This document shows positions 16,859 to 25,766 of a stretch of 58,234 nt of DNA, one piece after another. Source of the DNA: Elioraea sp. (GTDB taxonomy: Bacteria > Pseudomonadota > Alphaproteobacteria > Acetobacterales > Acetobacteraceae); the NCBI RefSeq assembly GCF_022842375.1, contig NZ_JALHPR010000029.1, positions 1 to 58,234 of the forward strand. The letters are read 5' to 3'. Below the pieces are notes generated by a model, which saw only the letters and a program-made list of their open reading frames with translations, was not told where the DNA came from and searched no databases. Position 1 is the stretch's first letter; every line of letters starts with the position of its first letter. Made by a program: the position numbers and the translations under genes.

Positions 16859-16895
16859 GGGGAAAGTGATTTAGTATTCCTACCTACGCAGGAAT
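16814..16895. promoter_or_regulatory. Two ATTCC/GGAAT palindromes before the receiver gene
   Basis: GGAAT (16814-16818) pairs with ATTCC (16833-16837), and ATTCC (16876-16880) pairs with GGAAT (16891-16895). TATAAG at 16854-16859 is a possible -10. The stretch is markedly more AT-rich than its surroundings and overlaps the 3' end of the kinase gene. Confidence 0.35.
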
Positions 16896-16948
16896 GGTGG
16901 TCAACGCTCCATCACCTGCCAAGCCTTGCCCAAGTACGGGGAAGAAAC

Positions 16949-17350
16949 ATGTCGCTGGCTCGGACAGTCCTTGTGATGGACGACAATCCCGATGCCGCCG
17001 CGGCGCTGGCGCGGGTGGCCGGAACGGTCGGCTATGCGCCGACGGTGCTGACCGACAGCCGGCATTTCGCCGCGACGTTCCGCGCCCTCGCCCCGGCCGC
17101 CGTCATCCTCGACGTGATGATGCCCGACCAGGACGGGATCGAGCTGCTCCGCGACATCGCCACCGCTGCCCCCGCGACGCCGGTCCTGCTCGTGACCGGC
17201 CATGGCGAGGTGTGGGCGCGCATGGCACGCGACCTCGGCGCGATCCTCGGCCTCACCCGCGTGGCGATGGCCGCCAAGCCCGTGTCGCGCGCGGCCGTGA
17301 CCGCGTTCCTCGGCACCGCCGTGACCGATGCGGAACACTGTGCCGGCTGA
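16949..17350 (+). CDS. Single-domain response regulator (receiver)
   Basis: The protein has 133 residues and is preceded by GGGGAAGAAAC. The receiver residues are all visible: acidic pair D11-D12, phosphoacceptor D55 (VILDVMMPDQDG), the Thr in LLVTGHG, and the Lys in AAKPVSR. There is no output domain, so it acts as a phosphate shuttle or as the detached receiver of the upstream kinase. The downstream hybrid kinase starts inside its 3' end (23-base overlap), implying coupled translation. Confidence 0.88.
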   Translation: MSLARTVLVMDDNPDAAAALARVAGTVGYAPTVLTDSRHFAATFRALAPAAVILDVMMPDQDGIELLRDIATAAPATPVLLVTGHGEVWARMARDLGAILGLTRVAMAAKPVSRAAVTAFLGTAVTDAEHCAG

Positions 17351-20216
17351 ACCGCCGCGCGGGGAGACAGCCGCGAGCCCTGCCGGGGGTTCCGGTTCCG
17401 GACATGTCAGCCGACGATCCCCCATCGCGCCCGCCCCGCGCCGCCGCCTCGCCGGCCGCGCCACTCCCCTGCTTGCCGCGCTCGCCGCCGTCACCCTCGC
17501 CCTGCCGCTCTGGGCCGGCGCGCTGCTGCGGGACAGGACCCTCGCCGAGGCCGAGCGCGAGATCACCACCCAGGCCGACATCGTTGCCGCGGCGACGGAG
17601 CGGCGGCTGCAGGCGCTGCGCTATGCGCTGGATGGGCTGCCCAGCTGGATCGACGGTCCCGTGCTCGCCTCGGGGGCGGTCGACGACGACGTGCACGCGG
17701 CGCTGGGGCGGCTGACGGGGGCTGGTGCGGACGGCATCGGTTTCCTCGCGCTCGCGCCCGATGGCAGGCTTGTCGCGACGGCCCGCGGCGTCGTCACGCC
17801 GGGCGCGCAGATGAATCATCTCGCCTGGCCGAGCGTCGCGACGCTCGGACCGCGCTCCCCCTCCGGTCTCGCCATCAGCGCACCCTTCGCGGCCGCGGCC
17901 GCGCATATCGCCGGCCGCCCCGTCGTCGCGATCTCCCGCGCCCTGCCCAGCGGCGGCTGGGTGCAGGCGATCGTGCCGCTCGACATCGGCACCACGCTCC
18001 TGCCGGCGACTGACCTTGGCGAGGGGAGTTGGGTCTGGCTGATCCGGCAGGACGGGCAGGGCGTCGCACGCTGGCCAGGCCCGGCGCCGCTGCCCGTCCC
18101 GCGCTTCGACGACGCGCCGCTGTTCACCAGGCTGCTCCCCGCGGCACCGTCCGGCGGTTCGACGGCTGATGTCCTGCTCGGCGCCGGGGAGGCGATCTCG
18201 GCCTATCGCAGCCTGCCGGAATACGGGCTCGTCATCGTCGTCAAGCGCGACCGGGCGGCGATCCTGGCCCGCTGGCGCACCGGCATGCTCAAGACGGTTG
18301 CCGGCCTCGTCATCGCGCTGATCGCCGTTGCCGCGCTGGCCTGGCGGGCGAGCCGCGCGACGCTGGCCCTCAACCGTTCCGAGGAGCGCTCGACGATGGC
18401 GGCCGATGCGCTCGGCCTGCTGCTGTGGAGCGCGGACAACAAGACCGCGACCCCGCTCCATCACAGCCTCGGCGCCGAAACGATCACGGGCTACAGCCAG
18501 GCCGCGCTCGTCTCGCGGCCCCGCTTCTGGCGCGAGGTCATCGTACACCCCGACGACCTCGCGCGCGTCAGCGCGACGTTCGACGGGGCGGACCTCGCCG
18601 TCGGTTGCCGGCAGACCTACCGCATCATCAGGGCCGACGGTGCCGTGCGCTGGGTCGACAGCCGCTCGCGCGAGGCAGCCGGTGGCGGCATCGTCGGCAT
18701 GGTCGAGGACGTGACGGCACGGAAGGAAACGCAGGACCGCCTCGCCCGCAGCGAGGCGGAACTCGCCGAGGCGCTGCGCATCTCCGGCATGGGCCGGTGG
18801 CGGTTCGACCTCGCCACGCAGCGCTTCACCTTCACCGACACGATCTTCGAGCAATGCGGCCTCGACCGCGACACGTTCGACCCGACAGCCCCCAACATGA
18901 TGGCGCTGATCCTGCCCGACGACAGGCGGGTGCTGGATGATGCGTTCCGCCGCGTGCACGATACCGGCGAGACGGTGGAGTTCGAGTATCGGCTTCGCCG
19001 CCCCGACGGCACGATACGCCTGCGCTGGGCCCGCGCCGGGCGCGAGTGCGATCCCGGCGGCAGGCTGGTGGCGATCGTCGGCGTCTGCCAGGACATCACC
19101 GAGCGGCGCGAGGCGGCGGCCGAGCGGGCGCACACGAGCCGCATGGCAGCGCTCGGCCAGCTCACCGGCGGCATCGCGCATGACGTGAACAACATGCTCA
19201 CCGTCGTCTCGCTCAACCTCGACCTCCTGGCCGATGATGTCGCTCCCGGAACACTCGCGGGGGAGGCGCTGGAGGCGGCACGGCATGCCGCCGGTGGCGG
19301 CGCAGCGCTGACCGCGCAGCTGCTCGCCTTCGCCCGGCGCCAGCCGCTCAGCCCCGAGGCGGTGGATGTCGCCCTGCTGTTCGACGAGCTTCGCCCGATG
19401 CTCGCCCACAGCCTCGGAGGCGGGGTGACGGCCGTGCTGGAGGCAGCGCCCGGAACGGCACCCGTGCTGGCCGATGCGGCGCAGCTTCGCTCGGCGCTGC
19501 TCAACCTCGCCATCAACGCACGCGACGCGATGCCCGCGGGCGGAACGATCTGCATCTCCGCCGCCCCGGCAAAGGGCGGCGGCGCGGTCGCCTTCGCGGT
19601 GGCCGACAATGGCACCGGGATGCCGAAGGAGGTCGCCGCGCGGGCGTTCGAGCCGTTCTTCACCACCAAGCCTTCCGGCAAGGGAACCGGGCTCGGCCTC
19701 AGCCAGGTGTATGGCTTCGTTACGCAGTCACAGGGCACGATCACGATCGAGAGCGAGCCTGGCGCAGGCACGATCGTGCGCTTCACCCTGCCTGAGGCGG
19801 CGGCCCCCGCACGGGCGGCACACGGGCGCGCGGGCGCGGTGCCGGGCGGGGCGAGCATTCTCGTTGTCGAGGATGAGCCTGAGCTGCGTGCCGCGGTGGT
19901 GGCCATGTGCCAGGGCGCGGGGCTCTCGGTCGCGACGGCGGCGAACGCGGCAGAGGCGCTTGGCCGGCTCGAGGCAGGCTTCGTGCCCGATCTGCTGTTC
20001 ACCGACATCAATCTCGGCCCAGGCCCCGATGGCGTGGCGCTCGCGGCCGTGGCGGAGCGGCGGCTGCCCGGCCTGCCGGTGCTGTTCGCCTCCGGCTTCG
20101 CGGCGGACGCCAACCTGCCGGAAGGTGCACGCGTGCTGCACAAGCCCTACGCGCGCGAGGCGCTGCTTGCCGCGCTCGCCGACATGCTCAACCACGAGGC
20201 CGTGCCGGGCGAGTGA
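17328..20216 (+). CDS. Hybrid sensor histidine kinase with PDC-like sensor, two PAS domains and receiver
   Basis: The protein has 962 residues. A first membrane helix (ATPLLAALAAVTLALPLWAG, ~45-64) and a second (~323-342, VAGLVIALIAVAALAW) enclose a ~250-residue periplasmic PDC/Cache-like sensor. PAS domains end at VGMVEDVTARK and VGVCQDITERR. HisKA has LTGGIAHDVNNML (His near 618). The HATPase has FEPFFTTKPSGKGTGLGLSQVYGF. A C-terminal receiver has LLFTDINLGPGPDG and LHKPY. The kinase core is closely similar to that of the kinase at 14627, indicating duplication. The ligand is unknown. Confidence 0.93.
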   Translation: MRNTVPAEPPRGETAASPAGGSGSGHVSRRSPIAPAPRRRLAGRATPLLAALAAVTLALPLWAGALLRDRTLAEAEREITTQADIVAAATERRLQALRYALDGLPSWIDGPVLASGAVDDDVHAALGRLTGAGADGIGFLALAPDGRLVATARGVVTPGAQMNHLAWPSVATLGPRSPSGLAISAPFAAAAAHIAGRPVVAISRALPSGGWVQAIVPLDIGTTLLPATDLGEGSWVWLIRQDGQGVARWPGPAPLPVPRFDDAPLFTRLLPAAPSGGSTADVLLGAGEAISAYRSLPEYGLVIVVKRDRAAILARWRTGMLKTVAGLVIALIAVAALAWRASRATLALNRSEERSTMAADALGLLLWSADNKTATPLHHSLGAETITGYSQAALVSRPRFWREVIVHPDDLARVSATFDGADLAVGCRQTYRIIRADGAVRWVDSRSREAAGGGIVGMVEDVTARKETQDRLARSEAELAEALRISGMGRWRFDLATQRFTFTDTIFEQCGLDRDTFDPTAPNMMALILPDDRRVLDDAFRRVHDTGETVEFEYRLRRPDGTIRLRWARAGRECDPGGRLVAIVGVCQDITERREAAAERAHTSRMAALGQLTGGIAHDVNNMLTVVSLNLDLLADDVAPGTLAGEALEAARHAAGGGAALTAQLLAFARRQPLSPEAVDVALLFDELRPMLAHSLGGGVTAVLEAAPGTAPVLADAAQLRSALLNLAINARDAMPAGGTICISAAPAKGGGAVAFAVADNGTGMPKEVAARAFEPFFTTKPSGKGTGLGLSQVYGFVTQSQGTITIESEPGAGTIVRFTLPEAAAPARAAHGRAGAVPGGASILVVEDEPELRAAVVAMCQGAGLSVATAANAAEALGRLEAGFVPDLLFTDINLGPGPDGVALAAVAERRLPGLPVLFASGFAADANLPEGARVLHKPYAREALLAALADMLNHEAVPGE

Positions 20217-20220
20217 CGCG

Positions 20221-21417
20221 CTACTCCGCCGGCGCTGGCCGGGGGGACGAGGCGGTGGTCAGGCGCGGGAACCCCATCGCGAACAGTGCCGTCAGCGCGC
20301 CGGTGGCCGCCAGCACCCAGAGCGCTGCCTGCATGTCGCCCGTCCGCGCATGCAGCAGGCCCACGATCGGCGAAGCCGCCGCGGCACCGACGAAGCCGAC
20401 GAAGAACCGCACCGCATAGGCCTTGGCCCGCAGCGCCGGCGGCACGGTGCGGGCGAGCATCGCGTCATTCACCGTCACCTGGCCGAACACCGAGGCGATC
20501 AGCAATGCCGTGACCGGAACGGTCGCCCAGCCGCGCGCCCCGATCACCATCAGGATCAGCGGCAGTTGCAGCGCTGCGAGGCCGAGGAACAGCGCGCGCA
20601 GGCTGACGCGATCGGCCAGCCGCCCGACCGAGAACTGCGTCACCGCGCCACAGATCGACACGCCGAACGCGACGAGTCCGATCAGCCCGAGCGCGCCCGC
20701 CTCGCCGGCCAGGCGCTCATCGAGCAGCTTCGGCAGGAGGATGGTGACGGCGTTGAACATCAGCCCGTTCGTCACCGCGATCAGCGTCAGCACCAGGAAG
20801 GCACGGATCGCGGTGCTGCGCGGGATGTCGGGGAAGCTTGCCTGCGGCCGCGCCACGGCCGTCGCGTCGCCCTTCGGCCCGAGCACGTAGAGCAGCCCGA
20901 TCAGTGTGCACACGACCCCCGGCACGATGAACGCCATGCGCCAGCCGAAGCCCGCCGTGAGCGCCGCCGTGACCAGCGGTGCCAGCGAGACGCCGAGGTT
21001 GCCGAACACGCCGTTCAGGCCGATCGTGCGACCGACGCGGTCGCCGGCCGCCTCGACGATCATCGCCGTGCCGACCGGGTGGTAGATCGCGAAGAACGCG
21101 CCGGCGAGGCCGAGCCCGAGCGCGAAGGTGATCGGCGTGACTGCGAGCCCGCAGGCCGCGAGCGAGAGCCCACCGCCGATGTAGCAGGCTGCCATCATCT
21201 GCGCCTGGCCGTAGCGGCCGGCGAGCCAGCCCACGGGCAGCGAGCCGAAGCCGTAGATCGCGAACATCGCGGTGCCGAGCGTGACGATGGCGCCGTAGTC
21301 GAGGCCGCCGAAGGCGCCGTCCATGCCGAGCACGGCTGTCGGCAGGATCAGCAGCGCGTAGTGGGTGAGCGTGTGCGCGGCGTTGACGAAGGCGATGGTG
21401 CGCGTGGCCGGGTGCAT
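20221..21417 (-). CDS. Major facilitator superfamily transporter
   Basis: The protein has 398 residues with about twelve hydrophobic segments. The loop between helices 2 and 3 (VGWLAGRYGQAQMM) and FSVGRLADRVSLRALFLG are MFS A-like motifs at equivalent points of the two halves. AGAFFAIYHPVGTAMIVEAAGDRVGRTIGLNGVFGNLG is typical of MFS carriers related to fosmidomycin-resistance-like proteins. The substrate is not predictable. It converges with the hybrid kinase (4-base gap) and is divergent from the hypothetical gene at 21502. Confidence 0.88.
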   Translation of the reverse strand: MHPATRTIAFVNAAHTLTHYALLILPTAVLGMDGAFGGLDYGAIVTLGTAMFAIYGFGSLPVGWLAGRYGQAQMMAACYIGGGLSLAACGLAVTPITFALGLGLAGAFFAIYHPVGTAMIVEAAGDRVGRTIGLNGVFGNLGVSLAPLVTAALTAGFGWRMAFIVPGVVCTLIGLLYVLGPKGDATAVARPQASFPDIPRSTAIRAFLVLTLIAVTNGLMFNAVTILLPKLLDERLAGEAGALGLIGLVAFGVSICGAVTQFSVGRLADRVSLRALFLGLAALQLPLILMVIGARGWATVPVTALLIASVFGQVTVNDAMLARTVPPALRAKAYAVRFFVGFVGAAAASPIVGLLHARTGDMQAALWVLAATGALTALFAMGFPRLTTASSPRPAPAE

Positions 21418-21501
21418 GGGCGTTCCCTCGGGCTCACCACGAGACTAGCCTGTCTTTCGAGCCGCGTCCTGCGGCTGATCGCGAGGGGGCGGGAAGGCGG
21501 C

Positions 21502-22155
21502 ATGTTGCGCGGGTTGGGCGTCGTCGCGCTCTGGAACGACGTGGTGCCGGAGGGGCTGGCGGCCTTCCATGCATGGCACATCGCCGAACACATGGCCGAG
21601 CGCGTGGCCATCCCCGGCTTCCGCCGCGGCCGGCGCTACGTCGCGGCCGATGCCGCAACGACGCCTGCCTTCTTCACCCTCTACGAGGTCGAGACGCTCG
21701 CGGTGCTGACGGGTGCTGCCTACACCGCGCGGCTGAACGCGCCGACGCCGGCGACGGAGGCGAACATCCCGAACTTCCGCAACACCGTGCGCGCGCTCGC
21801 CGCGGTCGCGGCAACCGGTGGCGAGGGTGTCGGCGGTGCCGTGCTGACGCTCGGCTTCGAGGGCGAGGAGCGCGCGCGCGCGGCACTCGCAGCGTGTCTC
21901 GCCCAGCCGTTTCCCCGCCGCATCGGGGCGCATCTCTGCCGCACCGACATGGCCGCATCGGGCATCGTCACGCGCGAGAAGGAGGGGCGCACCACGCTCG
22001 CCCGCCCGCCTGCGTGGTTCGCGATCATCGAGGCGACCGACATCGCCGCGCTCGCCGCGGCACCTGACGACGCCGCGCTCGCCGCGTCCGGCGCCGAGGG
22101 TCCGGTCGCGCGCGGCGTCTATCGCCTCGAGCAGCTGCGCGACCACGCTGGGTGA
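21502..22155 (+). CDS. Conserved hypothetical protein, possible dimeric alpha-beta barrel fold
   Basis: The protein has 217 residues, with GGGAAGGCGG before the ATG. Two similar halves are suggested: an N-terminal ALWNDVVPEGLAAFHAWHIAEHMAERVAIPGFRRGRRYVA and a C-terminal WFAIIEATDIAALAAAPD segment. The WHxxEHMxERxxIPGF pattern resembles EthD/Dabb-like ferredoxin-fold proteins, but I do not recognise the family with certainty. Its stop overlaps the GTG of the following MFS carrier (GTGA), so the two are probably co-expressed. Confidence 0.7.
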   Translation: MLRGLGVVALWNDVVPEGLAAFHAWHIAEHMAERVAIPGFRRGRRYVAADAATTPAFFTLYEVETLAVLTGAAYTARLNAPTPATEANIPNFRNTVRALAAVAATGGEGVGGAVLTLGFEGEERARAALAACLAQPFPRRIGAHLCRTDMAASGIVTREKEGRTTLARPPAWFAIIEATDIAALAAAPDDAALAASGAEGPVARGVYRLEQLRDHAG

Positions 22156-23315
22156 GCCGCTCCGTCACCCTGCTCGTCGCGGCGGTGGTGCTGGCGCTCA
22201 GCGTCTGGTTCTCCGCCGCCGCCGTGCTGCCCGGCCTCGCGGCGGCGCATGGCCTCACCCTTGCGTCACTCGCGGGGCTGACGACGGCGACGCAGGTGGG
22301 CTTCGTCGCCGGTGCGCTCACCCTCGCCGCCACCGGCCTGCCTGACAGGCGCGATCCCCGCGTGGTGTTCGCTGCCTCCGCCGTTCTCGCTGCCCTGGCG
22401 AACGCCGCGCTGCTCGTGGTGCGGCCCGACAGCGCTGCGGCGCTGGTCTCGCGCGCTGTCGTCGGCGCGGGGCTCGCGGGTGTCTATCCCGTCGGGCTCA
22501 AGATCGCCGTGGGCTGGTCGGAGGCGCGGCGCGGGCTGATCACGGGGCTGCTGGTCGGTGCGCTGACGCTCGGCTCGGCGTTGCCGCACCTCGTCGTGCT
22601 GACGGGCGGGCCGGACTGGCGCATGACCATCGTTGCCACCTCGCTCGCCGCGATCGTGGCGGCTTCCCTCACCCTCGGCATCGGGCTCGGGCCGTTCCAT
22701 CGGCGCGCGGCGCGGCTGCGCATCGCTGCCCTCGCGCTCGCCTGGTCCGACAGGCGCATCCGCCTCGCCTTCGCCGGGTATTTCGGCCACATGTGGGAGC
22801 TCTATGCCTTCTGGGCATGGGTGGCGGCGATCGCTGCCGCATCGGCCGCCGCCATCGTTGCCGAGCCAGTTCGTTTCGGTGCCGTTGTCGCCTTCGCGGC
22901 AATCGCGCTCGGCGGTCTTCTCTGCATTCCTGCCGGCTGGCTCGCCGACAGGTTCGGCCGCGCCTGGGTGGCGGGGGGCGCGATGGCGATCAGCGCCGCC
23001 GCCGGGCTCGCGGCGGCGGCAGGGTTCGGCGCGGCACCCTGGCTGGTGGCACTGCTGCTGATCGTCTGGGGCAGCGCGATCGTTGCCGATTCGGCGCAAT
23101 TCTCCAGCCTGGTGGCCGATGCCGCCCCACCCGAAAGTGCCGGCAGCCTGATGGCACTGCAGACCGCCCTGGGGTTCGCGCTCTCCGCCGTGACGGTGCA
23201 GGCGCTGCCGGCGGTCGCTTCCCTGATCGGCTGGCCACTGGCACTCGCGGCGCTGGCGATCGGCCCCGTTCTCGGCGCCGGCGCGATGTGGCGGCTTACG
23301 CGGCCGGCAGGGTGA
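22152..23315 (+). CDS. Major facilitator superfamily transporter, CynX/NimT-like
   Basis: The GTG start overlaps the preceding stop. The protein has 387 residues and about twelve hydrophobic helices. Notable segments are SVWFSAAAVLPGL at the start, VGAGLAGVYPVGLKIAVGWSEARRGLITGLLVGALTLGSALPHL, and LCIPAGWLADRFGRAWVAGGAM, a motif-A-like loop. An unusual feature is YFGHMWELYAFWAWVAAIAAAS in helix 7. The substrate is unknown. Its 3' end overlaps the convergent kinase gene by 20 bases. Confidence 0.88.
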   Translation: MSRSVTLLVAAVVLALSVWFSAAAVLPGLAAAHGLTLASLAGLTTATQVGFVAGALTLAATGLPDRRDPRVVFAASAVLAALANAALLVVRPDSAAALVSRAVVGAGLAGVYPVGLKIAVGWSEARRGLITGLLVGALTLGSALPHLVVLTGGPDWRMTIVATSLAAIVAASLTLGIGLGPFHRRAARLRIAALALAWSDRRIRLAFAGYFGHMWELYAFWAWVAAIAAASAAAIVAEPVRFGAVVAFAAIALGGLLCIPAGWLADRFGRAWVAGGAMAISAAAGLAAAAGFGAAPWLVALLLIVWGSAIVADSAQFSSLVADAAPPESAGSLMALQTALGFALSAVTVQALPAVASLIGWPLALAALAIGPVLGAGAMWRLTRPAG

Positions 23316-24618
23316 GCCGCGCGGCAAGCCCGCCCGAGGCGGAACGGTCGAGCGCAAGCCCGCCGCGATAGAGCGCGGAAAGCTCCGCCACGATGGCAAG
23401 TCCGAGGCCGGTGCCGGGCGCGCCCTCGTCCAGCCTGCCGCCGCGGGCGAGCGCCGTTGCGGCATCCTCAGGCGCGAGGCCGGGCCCGTCATCCGCGACC
23501 GTGACGATGACCGCAGCACCCGCGCGGGCAGCGGTGAGCGTGACTGCGCCCGCCGCCCACTCGCAGGCATTCTCCGCGAGGTTGCCAAGCATCTCGGCCA
23601 GGTCCTGGCGGTCGACGCGCACGCGGATATCGGCGTCGCCGGCAACCGTGAGCGTGATGCCGCGGCCGGCGTGGAGGCGGCGCAGCGCGCCCGCGATCTC
23701 CTCTGCCACCGCCGCGACGGCGACGGGCGGCAATGCCGCGGTATCCCCGGTCGCGACAGCGCGCGCGCGGGCGAGGTGGTGCTGCACCAGGTGCTCGAGC
23801 CGCGCCGTCTCGGTGCGTGCGGCGGCGATGTCGGGCGGCGTGGCGGCGAGCGCGTTGCGCAGCACGGCGACGGGTGTCTTGAGCGCGTGCGCGAGATTGC
23901 CGACATGGGCGCGCGCATGCGCCACCGTCGCGCGGTTCTGCACGATCAGCGCATCGATCTCGGCGACGAGTGGCGCGATCTCGGCCGGCGCGTCGAGGCC
24001 GAGCGCATCGCGCCGGCCGGCGCGGACATCGGCCAGCGCGCTGCGGGCGCGGCGGAGCGGGGCGAGGCCGGCGACGAGCTGGCCCACCACCGCTGCGGTC
24101 AGCCCAGCGCCCAGCACGACGAACAGCGCGATGACGATGCGGCGCACGCGCGCGATTTCGGCATCCGTCGCGGTGCGGTCAATCGCCGCGGCGACCAGCA
24201 GCGGCGCGTCCGCACCCGGCGGCACGACGCTGCGCGCGGCGAGACGGAGCATCTGGCCACGCGGGCCGGCAGCGTCGCGGAACGCGGCCCCCTGCTCGGG
24301 CATGGGTGCTGGCAGGCGCTGGTCCCACAGCGAGCGTGAGGTTTCGATCCGCCCATCAGTGCCGGTGATCTGCCAGTAGATGCCGGAGAAGGGCTGTTCG
24401 AGCTCAGGCAGCGCGGGGCCGCGCTGCATCGCGGGCGCGCCCGCCTCATCGCGCGCCGTGCCGGCGACGGCGGCATCGAGCAGCGACGCGAGGCGCGCAT
24501 CGAACGCCGCCTCGATCTGTTGCGTTACCGTCACGGTCACGAACCACCCAGCGGCGCCGAGGCCGAGCGCGAGCAGCAGCGCGGTGGCCACCGCGAGCCG
24601 GAGCGCGAGAGAGCGCAC
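23296..24618 (-). CDS. Sensor histidine kinase of the PepSY-associated two-component system
   Basis: The protein has 440 residues. Membrane helices at ~7-30 and ~158-185 flank a ~125-residue periplasmic sensor, with a HAMP-like linker behind. The H-box NLAHALKTPVAVLRNAL places the phosphorylated His at 244. The N-box NLAENACEWA and G-box DEGAPGTGLGLAIVAELS follow. The overall layout is PhoQ/QseC-like. It is the last gene of a pepSY-regulator-kinase operon. The signal is unknown; the PepSY proteins suggest an envelope or metal cue. Confidence 0.92.
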   Translation of the reverse strand: MRSLALRLAVATALLLALGLGAAGWFVTVTVTQQIEAAFDARLASLLDAAVAGTARDEAGAPAMQRGPALPELEQPFSGIYWQITGTDGRIETSRSLWDQRLPAPMPEQGAAFRDAAGPRGQMLRLAARSVVPPGADAPLLVAAAIDRTATDAEIARVRRIVIALFVVLGAGLTAAVVGQLVAGLAPLRRARSALADVRAGRRDALGLDAPAEIAPLVAEIDALIVQNRATVAHARAHVGNLAHALKTPVAVLRNALAATPPDIAAARTETARLEHLVQHHLARARAVATGDTAALPPVAVAAVAEEIAGALRRLHAGRGITLTVAGDADIRVRVDRQDLAEMLGNLAENACEWAAGAVTLTAARAGAAVIVTVADDGPGLAPEDAATALARGGRLDEGAPGTGLGLAIVAELSALYRGGLALDRSASGGLAARLTLPAA

Positions 24619-24624
24619 CCCGCG

Positions 24625-25287
24625 TCAGCCCCCGGCGGCGAGGCGATAGCCCTGCCCGCGCACGGTCTCGATCACGCCATCGCCGAGCTTGCGCCTGAGC
24701 CGCCCGACGATGACCTCGAGCGTATTGCTGTCACGGTCGAAATCCTGCGCGTAGAGATGCTCGGTCAGTTCCGTTTTCGAGACGACCTCGCCCGCGCGAT
24801 GCGCGAGCACGGCGAGCAGGCGGAACTCGAGTGCGGTGAGCTTCACGCCCTGGCCCGCGACCGTCACGCGTGCCGCCGCGGTATCGATGCGAAGGTCGCC
24901 GAAGGCGAGCTCGGGGTGGGCGTGGCCGTGGCTGCGGCGGATCAGCGCCTTGAGGCGGGCGACGAGCTCGCCCATCGCGAAGGGCTTGGCGAGGTAGTCG
25001 TCGGCGCCGGCGTTCAGCCCCTCGACCTTCTCGGCCCAGCCGTCGCGCGCCGTCAGGATCAGCACCGGCATGGTGCGGCCCCCGGCGCGCCAGCGGCGCA
25101 GCACGGTGAGGCCGTCGACGACAGGCAGCCCGAGGTCGAGCACCACGGCATCGTACGCGCCGGTCTCGCCGAGATGCTGCGCCTCCTCGCCATCGGCGGC
25201 ACGGTCGACCGCGAACAGCGCCTCGGCCAGCGCGGCGGAAACCTGGCCCGCCAGCGCATCATGATCCTCGACGAGCAGGATGCGCAT
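24625..25287 (-). CDS. OmpR/PhoB-family response regulator
   Basis: The protein has 220 residues. The receiver has acidic residues in LLVEDHD, phosphoacceptor D51 (VVLDLGLPVVDG), LTARD, and the Lys in YLAKPF. The winged helix has VKLTALEFRLLAVLAHRAGEVVSK, DSNTLEVIVGRLRRKL and IETVRGQGYRLA. It pairs with the kinase 6 bases downstream. The probable DNA target is the symmetric CTGAA double repeat at 25646-25684 in the divergent promoter. Confidence 0.95.
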   Translation of the reverse strand: MRILLVEDHDALAGQVSAALAEALFAVDRAADGEEAQHLGETGAYDAVVLDLGLPVVDGLTVLRRWRAGGRTMPVLILTARDGWAEKVEGLNAGADDYLAKPFAMGELVARLKALIRRSHGHAHPELAFGDLRIDTAAARVTVAGQGVKLTALEFRLLAVLAHRAGEVVSKTELTEHLYAQDFDRDSNTLEVIVGRLRRKLGDGVIETVRGQGYRLAAGG

Positions 25288-25295
25288 CGACGGCC

Positions 25296-25622
25296 TCAGC
25301 GGGGGCGGAGCCGCACCGGCCCCTTGGTCGCGATCACCTCGCCGGTGGCGGCATCGACCTCGAGCTGGAAGAGCCGCCCGGAAGGCGGGAGCAGCCTGAA
25401 CTCGTAGATCCAGCGGCCGTGGTCACGCTCGAGCTCCGTCTCGATCACGCGGCCATCATAGCGCGCCTCGATCGCGGCCAGGAGTTCCGAGAGGGGCCTG
25501 ATCTCGCCGTTCTCGAGCGCGCGGCGCGCCCGGTCATGATCGCGCTCACGTCGCGGCTGTGCGGCGACGGGCATGGCGGCGAGCGCGAGTGCGAGTGCGA
25601 GGAGATGGCGGCGAAGGAGCAT
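25296..25622 (-). CDS. Periplasmic PepSY-domain protein
   Basis: The ATG at 25622 gives 108 residues. An N-terminal signal (LLRRHLLALALALAAMPVAAQ) is followed by a charged linker and a PepSY domain ending in FQLEVDAATGEVIATKGP. PepSY proteins are thought to modulate peptidases or sensors in the envelope. It is first in the operon with the regulator and kinase, 8 bases apart, so it may be the sensor's accessory. Confidence 0.85.
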   Translation of the reverse strand: MLLRRHLLALALALAAMPVAAQPRRERDHDRARRALENGEIRPLSELLAAIEARYDGRVIETELERDHGRWIYEFRLLPPSGRLFQLEVDAATGEVIATKGPVRLRPR

Positions 25623-25645
25623 CGTTCCGTTCTGCGCGGCAGCGG

Positions 25646-25684
25646 CTGAACGCAGGCTGAACGGGCAGCTCAGCGTGGGTTCAG
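25646..25684. promoter_or_regulatory. Symmetric double CTGAA operator in the divergent pepSY promoter
   Basis: CTGAA at 25646-25650 and 25657-25661 (11-base repeat) faces CTCAG at 25669-25673 and TTCAG at 25680-25684 (also 11 bases apart). The whole is symmetric about position 25665. Eleven-base direct repeats are the standard binding mode for OmpR-family dimers, so each pair could serve one of the two divergent operons. Confidence 0.7.
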
Positions 25685-25766
25685 GCGGCATCGGCGATGG
25701 TCCGTCCTGTCGAAGCGGCACGCCATGGTGGCGGCCGCGGACCCCGAGAGAGAGAGAGCCGACATC

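Noticed and set aside
17253-19409. A 718-residue minus-strand open frame opposite the hybrid kinase
   Set aside because: It is composition-driven Arg/Gly/Glu-rich antisense sequence with no domain; the plus-strand kinase domains are complete.
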